The position numbers were made by a program, and so were the translations under genes. From Mesorhizobium loti (GTDB lineage: Bacteria > Pseudomonadota > Alphaproteobacteria > Rhizobiales > Rhizobiaceae), in the NCBI RefSeq assembly GCF_001510895.1, contig NZ_LPWA01000129.1, positions 1-47,136 on the forward strand: 47,136 nucleotides of DNA, in the 5' to 3' direction. The notes below the pieces were generated by a model, which ran no database searches, was not told the DNA's origin, and saw only the letters and a list, made by a program, of their open reading frames with translations. Below are positions 37,688-46,335 of this stretch, one piece after another; position 1 is the stretch's first letter, and every line of letters begins with the position of its first letter.

Positions 37688-38344
37688 ATGGCTAAGCTCT
37701 ACTTCAATTACGCGACAATGAATGCCGGCAAGACGACCATGCTCCTGCAGGCGTCCTACAACTATCGCGAACGCGGCATGACGACGATGCTGTTCGTCGC
37801 CGGCCATTATCGCAAGGGCGACACCGGACTGATCTCGTCGCGCATCGGCCTTGAGGCCGAGGCCGAGATGTTCCGCGACGGCGACGATCTCTATGCCCGG
37901 GTCGCCGAACACCATGAGCACACGACCGTGCATTGCATCTTCGTCGACGAAGCGCAGTTCCTCGAGGAGGAGCAGGTCTGGCAGCTTGCCCGCATCGCCG
38001 ACCGGCTGAACATCCCGGTCATGTGCTACGGCCTGCGCACTGACTTTCAGGGCAAGCTGTTTTCCGGCTCGCGCGCGCTGCTTGCCATCGCCGACGATCT
38101 GCGCGAGGTGCGCACCATCTGCCGCTGCGGCCGCAAGGCGACGATGGTCGTGCGCCTCGGTCCCGACGGCAAGGTGGCCAAGCAGGGCGAGCAGGTGGCG
38201 ATCGGCAAGGACGTCTATGTCTCGCTCTGCCGCCAGCACTGGGAAGAGGAAATGGGCAGGGCCGCGCCCGATGACTTCATCGGTTTTGCCGCAATTGAGG
38301 CGGAGACCTGCCCACAGCCTTGCCACGCAAAAACAATAGTTTAA
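37688..38344 (+). CDS. tdk: Thymidine kinase
   Basis: A 218-residue type II thymidine kinase that phosphorylates thymidine with ATP for salvage. The P-loop is in MNAGKTTMLL, the catalytic base lies in FVDEAQFL, and the nucleoside lasso region follows. The structural zinc site is in ICRCGRKA and SLCRQHW. It is a monocistron divergent from choX. The 195 bases after it hold the likely promoter of the AAA+ cluster. Confidence 0.94.
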   Translation: MAKLYFNYATMNAGKTTMLLQASYNYRERGMTTMLFVAGHYRKGDTGLISSRIGLEAEAEMFRDGDDLYARVAEHHEHTTVHCIFVDEAQFLEEEQVWQLARIADRLNIPVMCYGLRTDFQGKLFSGSRALLAIADDLREVRTICRCGRKATMVVRLGPDGKVAKQGEQVAIGKDVYVSLCRQHWEEEMGRAAPDDFIGFAAIEAETCPQPCHAKTIV

Positions 38345-38539
38345 GCATATCAGTTCAAGCTGTTTGACGGCAACGCGCGTTACTCATGCCGTTAGCATGC
38401 TTGCCTTGTCTTTCAAGGGCCCAGCCAATTCTTTTGTTTTGGCGCCTCTCCTTGTCTTCCTTCTTTCAATCCCTTGTGGCCCCACATATATTCGCCGCCA
38501 CGTGCGACGCGAAACCGGATGCCGAAGCGGGAGGCCCCT

Positions 38540-39628
38540 ATGGCGACATTGCAGAATTTCGATGCCGAAATTGCCAAGACCAAGCAGGTCGTTGAGGACA
38601 TGCGCACCAAGATCGAGCAGTCCGGCACCGTGCTCGACACGCTCGCCCAGGCCGATAAGAAGATCGGCGGCGCCAATTTCGACATCGAGAACGCCCGCAT
38701 CGAGGACGTGCTCAAGCAGCAGAAGGTGATGGAAGGCAATATCGCCGACCTGATCATCGGGCTGGAAGACGCCACCAACGTCTTCGGCGCCGAATTCGAG
38801 AGCATGAAGAATTACACCGGCTGGGAAAATTTCGTCGGCGTCTTCTCGGCACAACGCAAGCAGCGCATGCGCACCGACCGCGTGCGCAACATGTCGCTCG
38901 CCGGCAACCTGCAGGAGCTGCTGGCCAAATCCGACACCATCGTCGGTATTCTCGAAGCCCAGAAGCAGATCCTCGACCAGCGCTACAAGACCTCGGAAAC
39001 CAGCCTGTCTCAGGTCATCGAACGCCGCAAGACGACCATGGCCAATCTCGAGGCCGTTCAGAAGCGTATCGAGGAGCTCAACCCGATGCTGCTCGACATC
39101 GAGAACAAGATCGCCGCTTCGACCAGCCAGAAGGAGCGCACCCAGCTCGAAGGCGAGCGCTCGAAGATGGCGACCGAATACAACGAGAAGCAGGCGAAGG
39201 AGCAGGAGCTGCTCGCCGAAAGCCAGACGCTGGAGCGCTACACCTCGATGTTCCAGACCTTCGTCGATTCGCTCAACAACCAGATCGCCGCGCAGTCGAC
39301 GCTGATCAACAAGCTGACCATCGACACCGAGCAGCGCATCGTTCTCTACAAGGCACTGGAAGACTCGCTGAAGACCGCCGCCCAGCAGGACGTCGCCCAC
39401 AAGATCAACACGCTGGGCAGCCAGGTCGACAACACCGCCGAGGAAACCATGGCCGGCATCGGCGCCGCCTCGCAGAAGCACATCGGCGATCTGCTCGAGA
39501 TGCACGAGAAGAACATGGTCGCCAGCGCCGACATCCAGCGTCGCAAGAAGCTCGCCGACGATGCCTTCGCCCGTCGTTTCGACGAGGTGATGAAGAAGCA
39601 CAACTCGGCCAACTACGTGCAGCAGTAG
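38540..39628 (+). CDS. Coiled-coil protein, first gene of the AAA+ cluster
   Basis: No family named with confidence. The 362-residue protein (ATLQNFDAEIAKTKQ...) is almost wholly helical and charged, with heptad-like stretches at about 60-110, 130-215 and 215-300 and no membrane segment. The overall look, long helices with a middle TGWENFVGVF segment, distantly recalls TelA-type proteins, but I see no diagnostic motif. GGGAGG just before ATG 38540 supports this start over 22 upstream codons. It is 34 bases from the next gene and on the same strand as four more. A scaffold or filament remodelled by the AAA+ ATPase is a reasonable guess. Confidence 0.85.
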   Translation: MATLQNFDAEIAKTKQVVEDMRTKIEQSGTVLDTLAQADKKIGGANFDIENARIEDVLKQQKVMEGNIADLIIGLEDATNVFGAEFESMKNYTGWENFVGVFSAQRKQRMRTDRVRNMSLAGNLQELLAKSDTIVGILEAQKQILDQRYKTSETSLSQVIERRKTTMANLEAVQKRIEELNPMLLDIENKIAASTSQKERTQLEGERSKMATEYNEKQAKEQELLAESQTLERYTSMFQTFVDSLNNQIAAQSTLINKLTIDTEQRIVLYKALEDSLKTAAQQDVAHKINTLGSQVDNTAEETMAGIGAASQKHIGDLLEMHEKNMVASADIQRRKKLADDAFARRFDEVMKKHNSANYVQQ

Positions 39629-39662
39629 GCGGCGTGCCGGCATTCTTTTCCAGGGCAGTGCC

Positions 39663-40808
39663 ATGACCCCCGAAAACGAAGCTGCGGCGCGCTACTTCTC
39701 CGCTATCACAGCGGCGCTGAGCGGGCTGGAAGTATTCATGCGCGACGACCGCTCGCCGCTCTACCGGCATGGCATCGTCGCCAAGATCGTTGCCGAATAT
39801 ATCGCCCGGCTGGACAAGTCCTTTTCGTGCTGGCGCAACCGGCTCGGCTTCATGGACACGTTCCGCATCTCGCGCGCCGACAGCGGCTACCCTGTCTTCC
39901 AGAACCTGCTCGAGCTGGAGAACGACCGCCGCCAGGCGGATAGCCGCCTGGCCAACATTCCGCAGGGCGGCGAGCTGCGCGAGGAGATGGCCGACTTCAT
40001 CCTGCGCCACAAGGAGTTTCCCGCGGCACTGCAGAAGTCGATGGCCGAGCGGCTCTATCTGGAAGACGTCAAGAGCGAGGCGACCTTCGGTCCCTTCATT
40101 CTGGCGCAGACGGCGAAGGTCTCGGTCAATCCGAAAACCTTGCGGCCTTATTACCTCGTCCACTGGGCCTCGTTCGACGGCAGCGCCAACCTGCCGCTGG
40201 TCTACATGGTGACGGTGGAGGACTCCTCCGAGAGCATGGTGCGCCAGCTGGTCGATGCCAATGGCAAGCTCAACGAGCGGGTCGACATCCCGCTTCCCGT
40301 CGACGGCCTGCTCAACCCCGAGCTTGCCCATCGCTTCGACGATTTCACCGAGAAGAACTCGGCCTATACGCTGTCGCCCGCGACCATCGCGGTCAATCTC
40401 GACAAGGATTTCGAGCCGCTGCATCCGAAGCAGCTCAGGCGCGTCGTGCTTGGACCGTTCTATTCCGCCGGCATCACCGAGAACAATTCGACCGTGACGG
40501 AGGTGCTGGCAAAGGTGCGCAAGTCGGAAAATGCCTGGCTGCTCACCTGGACCATCCAGGAAGTCTTTTCCAAGGCCGAGAAGCCCGGCCGCAGAGGGCT
40601 GTTCTCCAGCGAGAAGACGACGCAGGAATTCTTCATCAACACCGACGACCTCGAGGCGGCGCGCCAGGGCGTGTCGAGCTACGAGAACCATGCGCTGATC
40701 CCGCACGAGGCCTATCAGGCGCTCTACGCCGCCGGCGAGGCGCAGAAGATCTTTTCCGGCTACAAGGTCCACATCCTGTCCAACGGGCAGGTCATCAGCG
40801 ACGTCTGA
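39663..40808 (+). CDS. Unknown 381-residue protein of the AAA+ cluster
   Basis: No known domain recognised. It is soluble, mixed alpha/beta, with an N-terminal helical half (MTPENEAAARYFSAITAALS, DFILRHKEFPAALQKSMAE) and a C-terminal half with beta stretches (YYLVHWASFDGSANLPLVYM, then NAWLLTWTIQEVFS and YKVHILSNGQVISD). No signal peptide or membrane helix is present. It ends 22 bases before the AAA+ ATPase and is preceded by 34 bases after the coiled-coil gene. As the link between scaffold and motor it may be an adaptor or substrate-recognition subunit; that is inference. Confidence 0.8.
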   Translation: MTPENEAAARYFSAITAALSGLEVFMRDDRSPLYRHGIVAKIVAEYIARLDKSFSCWRNRLGFMDTFRISRADSGYPVFQNLLELENDRRQADSRLANIPQGGELREEMADFILRHKEFPAALQKSMAERLYLEDVKSEATFGPFILAQTAKVSVNPKTLRPYYLVHWASFDGSANLPLVYMVTVEDSSESMVRQLVDANGKLNERVDIPLPVDGLLNPELAHRFDDFTEKNSAYTLSPATIAVNLDKDFEPLHPKQLRRVVLGPFYSAGITENNSTVTEVLAKVRKSENAWLLTWTIQEVFSKAEKPGRRGLFSSEKTTQEFFINTDDLEAARQGVSSYENHALIPHEAYQALYAAGEAQKIFSGYKVHILSNGQVISDV

Positions 40809-40830
40809 TTTCAACCGCGGAGCATCCTTC

Positions 40831-42741
40831 ATGGACACCGGGCTGACCACGATCTCGGAAGCGGCAATCGAGAAGCACCGCGCCACCGCGCAGAGCTTCA
40901 TCACCCGCATCGTCGTGCTGGAGGATCCGTCGCGCGAATCCGGCACGCCGCTTGCCGGCACCAATCGACGTTTCGTCTCGACCGTCTCGACCGGCTCTGT
41001 CCGTCGCACGCGCGAGGTCGAGCTGTCGAAGACGGTCGCTGCCGTCCATCCCGACGACCAGTTGATGAGCATCCCGCAGCACACGCTCCTCTTCCGTGCC
41101 CGGCGCGGCCTGGCCATCGCGCTTGCCATATCGGATGTGTTCGCCGAGGGGTCCGACCTCGAAAGCCTGCAGGCCAAGAACGCCCGCGCCCCGCTCGAAG
41201 GCGATGAGGCCGCGAGGTTCAAGAAGCTTCTGTCGGCCTCGGCTTACGTTTCGGCCTTCAGCCTGGCTTCTTATCTGTTCCAACTGATCGAAAGCGACGG
41301 CGAGGCGCCGAACGATATCCCCGAACCGGACTTCCTGTTCGACACGCCGCAGGACGCGGTGAAGTCGATCGTGGCCGGCCTCGACAAAGCGATCGCCGGA
41401 TCGAAGGACGATGCCGACCTGACGACGCGGGCGCGCGCCTTCGCCCGCGTCGCCATCGACGGGCTCTTGGCGCGGAAGGGCCGCTTCGATGGCATCGGTC
41501 CGTTCGAGAACGCGCATATCCGCATCGACGTCGATGACTTCACCCTCGACGGCTTCGACGTCGCGCCCGGCAAACGCTCCAAGCCGCTGGTGATGACCTT
41601 TAAGAAACCGGAAGAGGTCGTCGGCAATCACATCGCCAAATTCCAGTCGGTCAGGCTGGCCAAGATGCTGATGGCCTATGACTTCGAGCGCGAGCTGAAC
41701 CCCTTCGTCGAGCTCGGCGGCTTTCTCTTCACCTTCATCGGCGACGGCGCGCCCGGCACCGGCAAGACGACGCTGATCCAGATGATCGCCGGTCTCGTCA
41801 ACGGCTACTGCCAGGTTGCCGGCTATCCCTTCGCCTACGAGAATTTCGGCGTCGACCAGATCTCGTCTTACCAGGGCAAATCCGGCCAGAACTGCCGCCA
41901 GTTCATCAACAATGTGCTCAACCCGCGTGCCATCGGTTTCGGCACCATCGACGACATCGACCAGGTGGCGGCGCGCCGCTCCGACGACCGCGCCTCGGCC
42001 GGGCAGCAGGAAATCACCGGCGTCTTGATGGATGCCTTTGCCGGTGCGGCCACCGTGGTGCGCGGCAATTGCTCCTTCGGCATGTTCTCCAACTATCCCG
42101 AGAATGTCGACGATGCGCTGCGCCAGCGCGCCGGCGCCCGCTGGCTGGTCGACGGCCCGCAGACGCGCGACGACTACATCGACATCTTCGTGCTGCTCGC
42201 CGGCAAGAACCACAAGATCCCACTGGGCGACCACGAGCTCTATGCCGCGCAGGAGATCCAGCGCGCCGTGGCAGAGGCCTATGAGGAGCACGAGAAGCCG
42301 CAGGAAGACGGGCTGATGAAGGTCTACGAGCGCTACATGAAGGACAATGGCGCACCCAAGACCATGGCCGACATCGGCACCTACCTACACATGATCAAGG
42401 ACGCCGAGACGCGTTTCACCGGCCGCGCCATCAAGAACGTCACCGACGCCATCAAGATGCGCGCCATGGACATCGAGCTGCCGGACGATTGGTTCGAAAA
42501 GCCGGGGGCCTTCATGCACAAGAGCTACGACGACAAGAAGGCGATGATCGAGGAACTGCGTGGGCCGTTTTCGATGGACATGGTCATGCAGGAGATCAAC
42601 CGCTACGCCGATTCCGAGTTCCGCTATTCCGACAAGTCCGACGATGCCGCAGTGGAGAAGCTCCTGCGTGACGCGCGTCTGCGCGAGCGCGCGACGCGAG
42701 AGATGGAGGAGCTGAAGAAGAAGGGGCTGTGGAATGCGTGA
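40831..42741 (+). CDS. AAA+ ATPase of the cluster
   Basis: A 636-residue protein. The N-terminal 290 residues are a family-specific domain with no match I know. The AAA+ domain has Walker A GDGAPGTGKTT (K312), Walker B in IGFGTIDDID (D374, D375), sensor-like SFGMFSNYPE and a likely arginine finger in DALRQRAGAR. The Walker B glutamate is replaced by Asp (DD), which may slow hydrolysis. A helical lid and a C-terminal basic tail (ATREMEELKKKGLWNA) follow. The ribosome site is GGAG. The ATPase is neither MoxR, FtsH nor ClpX-like. Confidence 0.88.
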   Translation: MDTGLTTISEAAIEKHRATAQSFITRIVVLEDPSRESGTPLAGTNRRFVSTVSTGSVRRTREVELSKTVAAVHPDDQLMSIPQHTLLFRARRGLAIALAISDVFAEGSDLESLQAKNARAPLEGDEAARFKKLLSASAYVSAFSLASYLFQLIESDGEAPNDIPEPDFLFDTPQDAVKSIVAGLDKAIAGSKDDADLTTRARAFARVAIDGLLARKGRFDGIGPFENAHIRIDVDDFTLDGFDVAPGKRSKPLVMTFKKPEEVVGNHIAKFQSVRLAKMLMAYDFERELNPFVELGGFLFTFIGDGAPGTGKTTLIQMIAGLVNGYCQVAGYPFAYENFGVDQISSYQGKSGQNCRQFINNVLNPRAIGFGTIDDIDQVAARRSDDRASAGQQEITGVLMDAFAGAATVVRGNCSFGMFSNYPENVDDALRQRAGARWLVDGPQTRDDYIDIFVLLAGKNHKIPLGDHELYAAQEIQRAVAEAYEEHEKPQEDGLMKVYERYMKDNGAPKTMADIGTYLHMIKDAETRFTGRAIKNVTDAIKMRAMDIELPDDWFEKPGAFMHKSYDDKKAMIEELRGPFSMDMVMQEINRYADSEFRYSDKSDDAAVEKLLRDARLRERATREMEELKKKGLWNA

Positions 42742-42779
42742 GGTTGCTCCGCCGCCCACAGGTGCTGGAAGGTGTAGCT

Positions 42780-43318
42780 CCAACGCTGGCGCCCCCCTCT
42801 CCCCGTTCTTCACGGGGAGAGGGGGGCAGCGCATGCGTGGACCGGTAATCGAGACGACGAAGCGAGCGAGACGACTGCGGCAATCGGACAACGATGCAGA
42901 AAGTGCGCTTTGGATAGAGCTGCGGGGCCGGCAGTTGAACGGCTATAAGTTCGTGCGACAATTTCCGTTGGGCCCTTACTTCGCCGATTTTGCCTGCAGG
43001 GAGTGCCGTCTCGTAGTTGAGGTAGATGGCAGCCAGCATGCCGATAGCGACCACGATCGTGTCCGGGATCGCTTCATGGTTTCAAGCGGCTGGTCCGTTC
43101 TGCGCTTTTGGAATGTCGACGTTTTGAGGGATCGTGAGTCAGTGCTCGACACTATTCTGGCAGCTATGGAGCAGCGCTTGGAGCGCACCATCGATGCGCC
43201 CGATCTTCGATTTATTGCCGCCGAAGACTACGGGGAGATTTTTCCTTGACTGTTCGCGCTGCCCCTCACCCTTACCCTCTCCCCGTGAAGGACGGGGAGA
43301 GGGAGACGCCAGCGTTGG
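42780..43318. mobile_element. DUF559 cassette with 32-bp terminal inverted repeats
   Basis: The left repeat (42780-42811) and right repeat (43287-43318, inverted) match at 29 of 32 bases: both contain CCAACGCTGGCG and CCCTCTCCCCGT. Each also folds on itself (left arms 42792-42805/42813-42826, right arms 43275-43286/43292-43303). A single DUF559 gene lies between. The unit sits cleanly between the AAA+ stop and the DUF6638 ribosome site. No transposase is present and no target duplication is obvious. Confidence 0.7.
42833..43249 (+). CDS. DUF559 endonuclease-like protein
   Basis: A 138-residue protein of the DUF559 family, related to Vsr-type and other PD-(D/E)XK nucleases. Motifs are RARRLRQSDNDAESALWIEL, NGYKFVRQFPLGPYFADFAC (Asp of the nuclease core) and VVEVDGSQH (the E-x-D part), then WSVLRFWNVDVL. 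The reading frame is open 33 codons upstream, but that part is the inverted repeat. Its lower-GC, shorter style and its flanking repeats mark it as an insert in the AAA+ cluster. Whether it cuts DNA is not known. Confidence 0.88.
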   Translation: MRGPVIETTKRARRLRQSDNDAESALWIELRGRQLNGYKFVRQFPLGPYFADFACRECRLVVEVDGSQHADSDHDRVRDRFMVSSGWSVLRFWNVDVLRDRESVLDTILAAMEQRLERTIDAPDLRFIAAEDYGEIFP

Positions 43319-43364
43319 CGCTCGACCCTTCGCCCCAACCCACAAATGTCTTGGGGGCACACAT

Positions 43365-44672
43365 ATGACCCGCGCCGCCAAAAAGCCCGACCTTCTGCGC
43401 GACAACGAGCTGATCTACGGCAGGCTGCTCGCGGTCGACGAGCCGCATCTCATCCAGCGCTACAACAAGGCGCTTGCCGCCTTCGGCCTCGAGCCCACCA
43501 AGTTGAAGAGCTTCCAGATCGACCGCACTGGCTTCTCGCCCGAGGTCGCCGAGGAATGCGGCGACTACGACTATCTCGATCCCAACGAGGTCAATCGCCG
43601 TTTCATCATCCTGACGCCGTCGCAGATCGGCCTGCCGGTGGTGCACACCGCCTTCTCCAACACCTCGCAGCTGATGTTCGAGTTCATGTCCAAGAACCAG
43701 CGCGCCATCGACGCGCTGACCATCAAGGACGTCATCTACGGCGAGATCGAGGACTCCGTTCCCAAGGTCAACGACATCGAGGATCTGCTGTCGATCAACC
43801 AGGTCGAGTTCAAGGTGCTGTCGGCCGAGGACGTGCTGGGCAAGGCGGCCGAGCTCGGCAAGCTCGTTGACCGGCTGAAGCAGGAGCCCGACGCGTGGCG
43901 CGACGACGCCATGCTTGAGCGCATGGTCGATCTCGCCAAGGTCTGCGGCGACATCCGCGAGAACGCGCTGGTCCCCGACCAGGTGATCTTTCGCCACAAC
44001 GCCTACTGGACCAGCCATTTTGGCGGGCTCTACGTGTTCGTCGACCCTGACATGACGACGGTGATCAGTGATCCGGCCGCTCCCGGCTTCCGCCGCTCGC
44101 GGCCGTGGCAGGTAAGCTATCTGTCGATCAACGACGCCGACAAGGTATTCCGCTTCCTCGCCGCCACCGGCCGGCTGGACCTGCCGCGCGCCTCCTGGAT
44201 CGAGGCCTCGGGCTATCTCGAGCATCGCGCCGAGATGGTGGTGCGGGCATTGATCCGCGACGCCGAGCCCAACCGCAACCTGACCGATGTCGACAAGGTC
44301 TGGCTGCAGACCTGGATCCACGGCCATGCCGACTTGATCGCTAGCGACGGCAACTTCCCCTTCCTCAACGCCGCCAAGCGCGAGATCGCCCAGTTCGGCC
44401 ATCTGAAGCTGGAAGATGTGCCGCCTCGCCAGCGCTTCCTGGTGGTGCGCGCCAGGCCCGATCATCCCGATGCCTGGCTCACCAACCAGCTGATCTCGGA
44501 TTTCGTGCCGCAGGACTTCGTCTCGCGCTACGTCTTCAACAAACCGGGCTTCTACAAGGACTTCGACGGCTTCAGCGACGCCTGGCGATCGCATGTTGTG
44601 GACGTTCTGAAAACCACATATTTGAAGGATAAGGTGGCGTTCCGCGCGCGCCTTTACGGCTTGACTGACTGA
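43365..44672 (+). CDS. DUF6638-like protein of the AAA+ cluster
   Basis: A 435-residue soluble protein (MTRAAKKPDLLRDNELIYGR...). From memory it fits DUF6638, a family of unknown function in Rhizobiales. Notable conserved-looking segments are LTPSQIGLPVVHTAFSNTSQ, FRHNAYWTSHFGGLYVFVDP, VWLQTWIHGHADLIASDG and LPRASWIEASGYLEHRAEMV. Several His and Asp residues could form an active site, but none is proven. GGGGG, 9 bases before the ATG, serves as ribosome site and lies outside the DUF559 cassette. It ends 16 bases before the DUF2333 gene. Confidence 0.8.
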   Translation: MTRAAKKPDLLRDNELIYGRLLAVDEPHLIQRYNKALAAFGLEPTKLKSFQIDRTGFSPEVAEECGDYDYLDPNEVNRRFIILTPSQIGLPVVHTAFSNTSQLMFEFMSKNQRAIDALTIKDVIYGEIEDSVPKVNDIEDLLSINQVEFKVLSAEDVLGKAAELGKLVDRLKQEPDAWRDDAMLERMVDLAKVCGDIRENALVPDQVIFRHNAYWTSHFGGLYVFVDPDMTTVISDPAAPGFRRSRPWQVSYLSINDADKVFRFLAATGRLDLPRASWIEASGYLEHRAEMVVRALIRDAEPNRNLTDVDKVWLQTWIHGHADLIASDGNFPFLNAAKREIAQFGHLKLEDVPPRQRFLVVRARPDHPDAWLTNQLISDFVPQDFVSRYVFNKPGFYKDFDGFSDAWRSHVVDVLKTTYLKDKVAFRARLYGLTD

Positions 44673-44688
44673 GGGGGTGACGAGAGCC

Positions 44689-45811
44689 ATGCTTGACCCG
44701 ATCGTGAACTTCTTCACCCGGATTTTCCAATGGATCGGCCGCGGTATCGGCTTCGTCGTCGGCATCATCCTGTGGCCGTTCATGTGGGTGGGCCGCTGGT
44801 ATGGGCAGCGCGGCTGGATCCTGAAGGCAGTGGTAGGCCTTGCCGTTCTGGTGCTGATCGGCCTTTACGCGAACTTCTTCTACGCCACCCAGTGGTGGAA
44901 CAACTTCGAACCGAACTATCCCGACAAATATACCTTCGAGGCGCGTAACGTGTCGGCCGGCGAGCAGGTTTCGGCCGGCGCCGGCACCGACACCGCCAAG
45001 ACTTGCGGCAATTCGGCGATCGCCAGGTGGCCGCTGATTTGACGGACTTCAATGTCAACCAGAATGCCTGGATCTCGTCGATGATCCTCTACAAGCTCGG
45101 CCTGTTCGGCGTCGATTGGGACAACACGCCCTGGATGGACAACAAGGCCTCCTTCCAGCGCGGCATCAATCAGGCGGTGCGCCGCACCGCGACAGAGCTT
45201 GCCGACAATCTAGGGCGCGTGCGCACGACGTCGCAGATCGACAGCGACCTGCAGGACGCGCGTGGCAATCTGCAGTTCGACGAGGAGACTTGGTATTTCG
45301 GCTTGAACCCGTTCGGTCCGAAGACACCGACACCGAGCTATTATCGCGATGCGGTACGCAAGCTCCGCTCCTTCAACGCCCGGCTCGCCACCTGCCAGGC
45401 CACCTTCGACGCCCGCGCCGACAATCTGAAGCAATATATCGATCGTATCGCCAGCGACATTGGTTCGACATCCGCGATCCTCAAGGAGCGCGCCGAGAAC
45501 CACAATGACGGCTGGTTCGACTTCCGTGCCGACGACCGCTTCTGGTTCGCCTATGGCCAGCTCTATGCCTATTACGGGCTCATGAAAGGCGCGCAGGCCG
45601 ACTTTGAGGGCGTGATCAAGGAAAAGCACCTGCAGAATCTGTGGGACACGATGGACGCGCAATTCGTCTCGGCGCTGCGCATCCAGCCCTTCATCATCGC
45701 CAACGGCGCGAGGACGGCTGGCTGTTGCCGACGCATTTGACGACCATGGGCTTCTATATCCTGCGCGTGCGTTCCAACATGGTCGAGATCAGCAACGTGC
45801 TGACCCAATAA
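44689..45811 (+). CDS. DUF2333 membrane protein, two frameshifts
   Basis: A membrane-anchored DUF2333 protein. Two N-terminal hydrophobic helices (about 15-32 and 40-62) are followed by a large domain (QVAADLTDFNVNQNAWISSM, DETWYFGLNPFGPKTPTPSYY-like segment, WFDFRADDRFWFAYGQLYAYY). One C is missing near 45024 (GCCCAGG read as GCCAGG) and another near 45708 (GGCGCCGAGGA read as GGCGCGAGGA). With both restored the protein is about 374 residues and ends SNMVEISNVLTQ. The 45708 defect has the same local sequence as one in hemF. It is last in the cluster and is the only member with membrane segments. Confidence 0.85.
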
Positions 45812-45890
45812 CGCTGCAGCCGACAGCTCATGCACGCTGCCCAAAAGTGTGCAGCGGTTTTGGGACAACAACATGCATGAAAACAAAGAC

Positions 45891-45934
45891 CTAAAGCGCG
45901 TCGCCTGAGTCCGTTTCAAGGCGACGCGCTTTAG
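45891..45934. repeat. CTAAAGCGCGTCGCC palindrome
   Basis: A perfect 15-bp inverted repeat (CTAAAGCGCGTCGCC / GGCGACGCGCTTTAG) with a 14-base loop, 79 bases after the DUF2333 stop. It can act as a 3' hairpin for the cluster. The family is widespread in Rhizobiales as far as I recall. Confidence 0.85.
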
Positions 45935-46186
45935 ACGCTGGCGGATTTGCGCCGTCGCCTCTGTCGCATTCCGTGCATTGCGCGGCTGTTTTGAGACGGC
46001 GGGACAGCATCCGGTCTGGCTTCTATACGCCGCAACGACCGGGCCCGAAAACCGCTGATGAGAGAAGGTCCGGCAGCAGGAACACTCTTTCTTAGCAGGA
46101 AACATAGTTGCATGAAAGTTGACGCCACGGCCGCGACAGGGTTAGAACATGCCCTTGCGTCCGGGCGGCGTTTCGAGCATGCACCG

Positions 46187-46233
46187 GAGCATGATTCCGA
46201 AAAGTTGCAGACTTTTCGGAGCAGATCATGCTT
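46187..46233. repeat. GAGCATGAT...ATCATGCT palindrome
   Basis: Outer arms GAGCATGAT and ATCATGCTT enclose a perfect inner stem, TCCGAAAAGT / ACTTTTCGGA, with a 5-base loop. A four-base bulge sits on the right side. Confidence 0.8.
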
Positions 46234-46246
46234 CAAAAGCGAAATT

Positions 46247-46289
46247 TTAGAGCGAGATGACAATTCAAGGAAAAGTCATATCGCTCTAA
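46247..46289. repeat. TTAGAGCGA...TCGCTCTAA palindrome
   Basis: 15-base arms (TTAGAGCGAGATGAC / GTCATATCGCTCTAA, one mismatch) flank AATTCAAGGAAAA, a relic of the CAATTCCAGGAAAAG element. It ends 46 bases before the fhs start. Confidence 0.8.
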
Positions 46290-46335
46290 TGATCGAACCC
46301 CTCCCCTCCACCGCCCAATTCAGAGGAAAGCCGTC

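Larger units (their letters stand above)
45812..46335. other. Intergenic region with palindromic repeats
   Basis: 524 bases with no gene I can support; the open frames here lack ribosome sites and run through the repeats. It holds three palindromes, listed separately, and must also contain the fhs promoter. Confidence 0.65.

Noticed and set aside
38364..38729. 121-codon ORF at the start of the AAA+ cluster
   Set aside because: It overlaps the coiled-coil gene in another frame and its product is Ser/Arg-rich noise.
42734..42832. 33-codon upstream extension of the DUF559 protein
   Set aside because: It encodes the inverted repeat and overlaps the AAA+ stop. The domain starts after ATG 42833.
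43272..44783. 503-codon minus-strand ORF opposite the DUF6638-like gene
   Set aside because: The composition is antisense-like (runs of His, Gln and Arg) and there is no ribosome site. The plus-strand gene is tightly linked to its neighbours.
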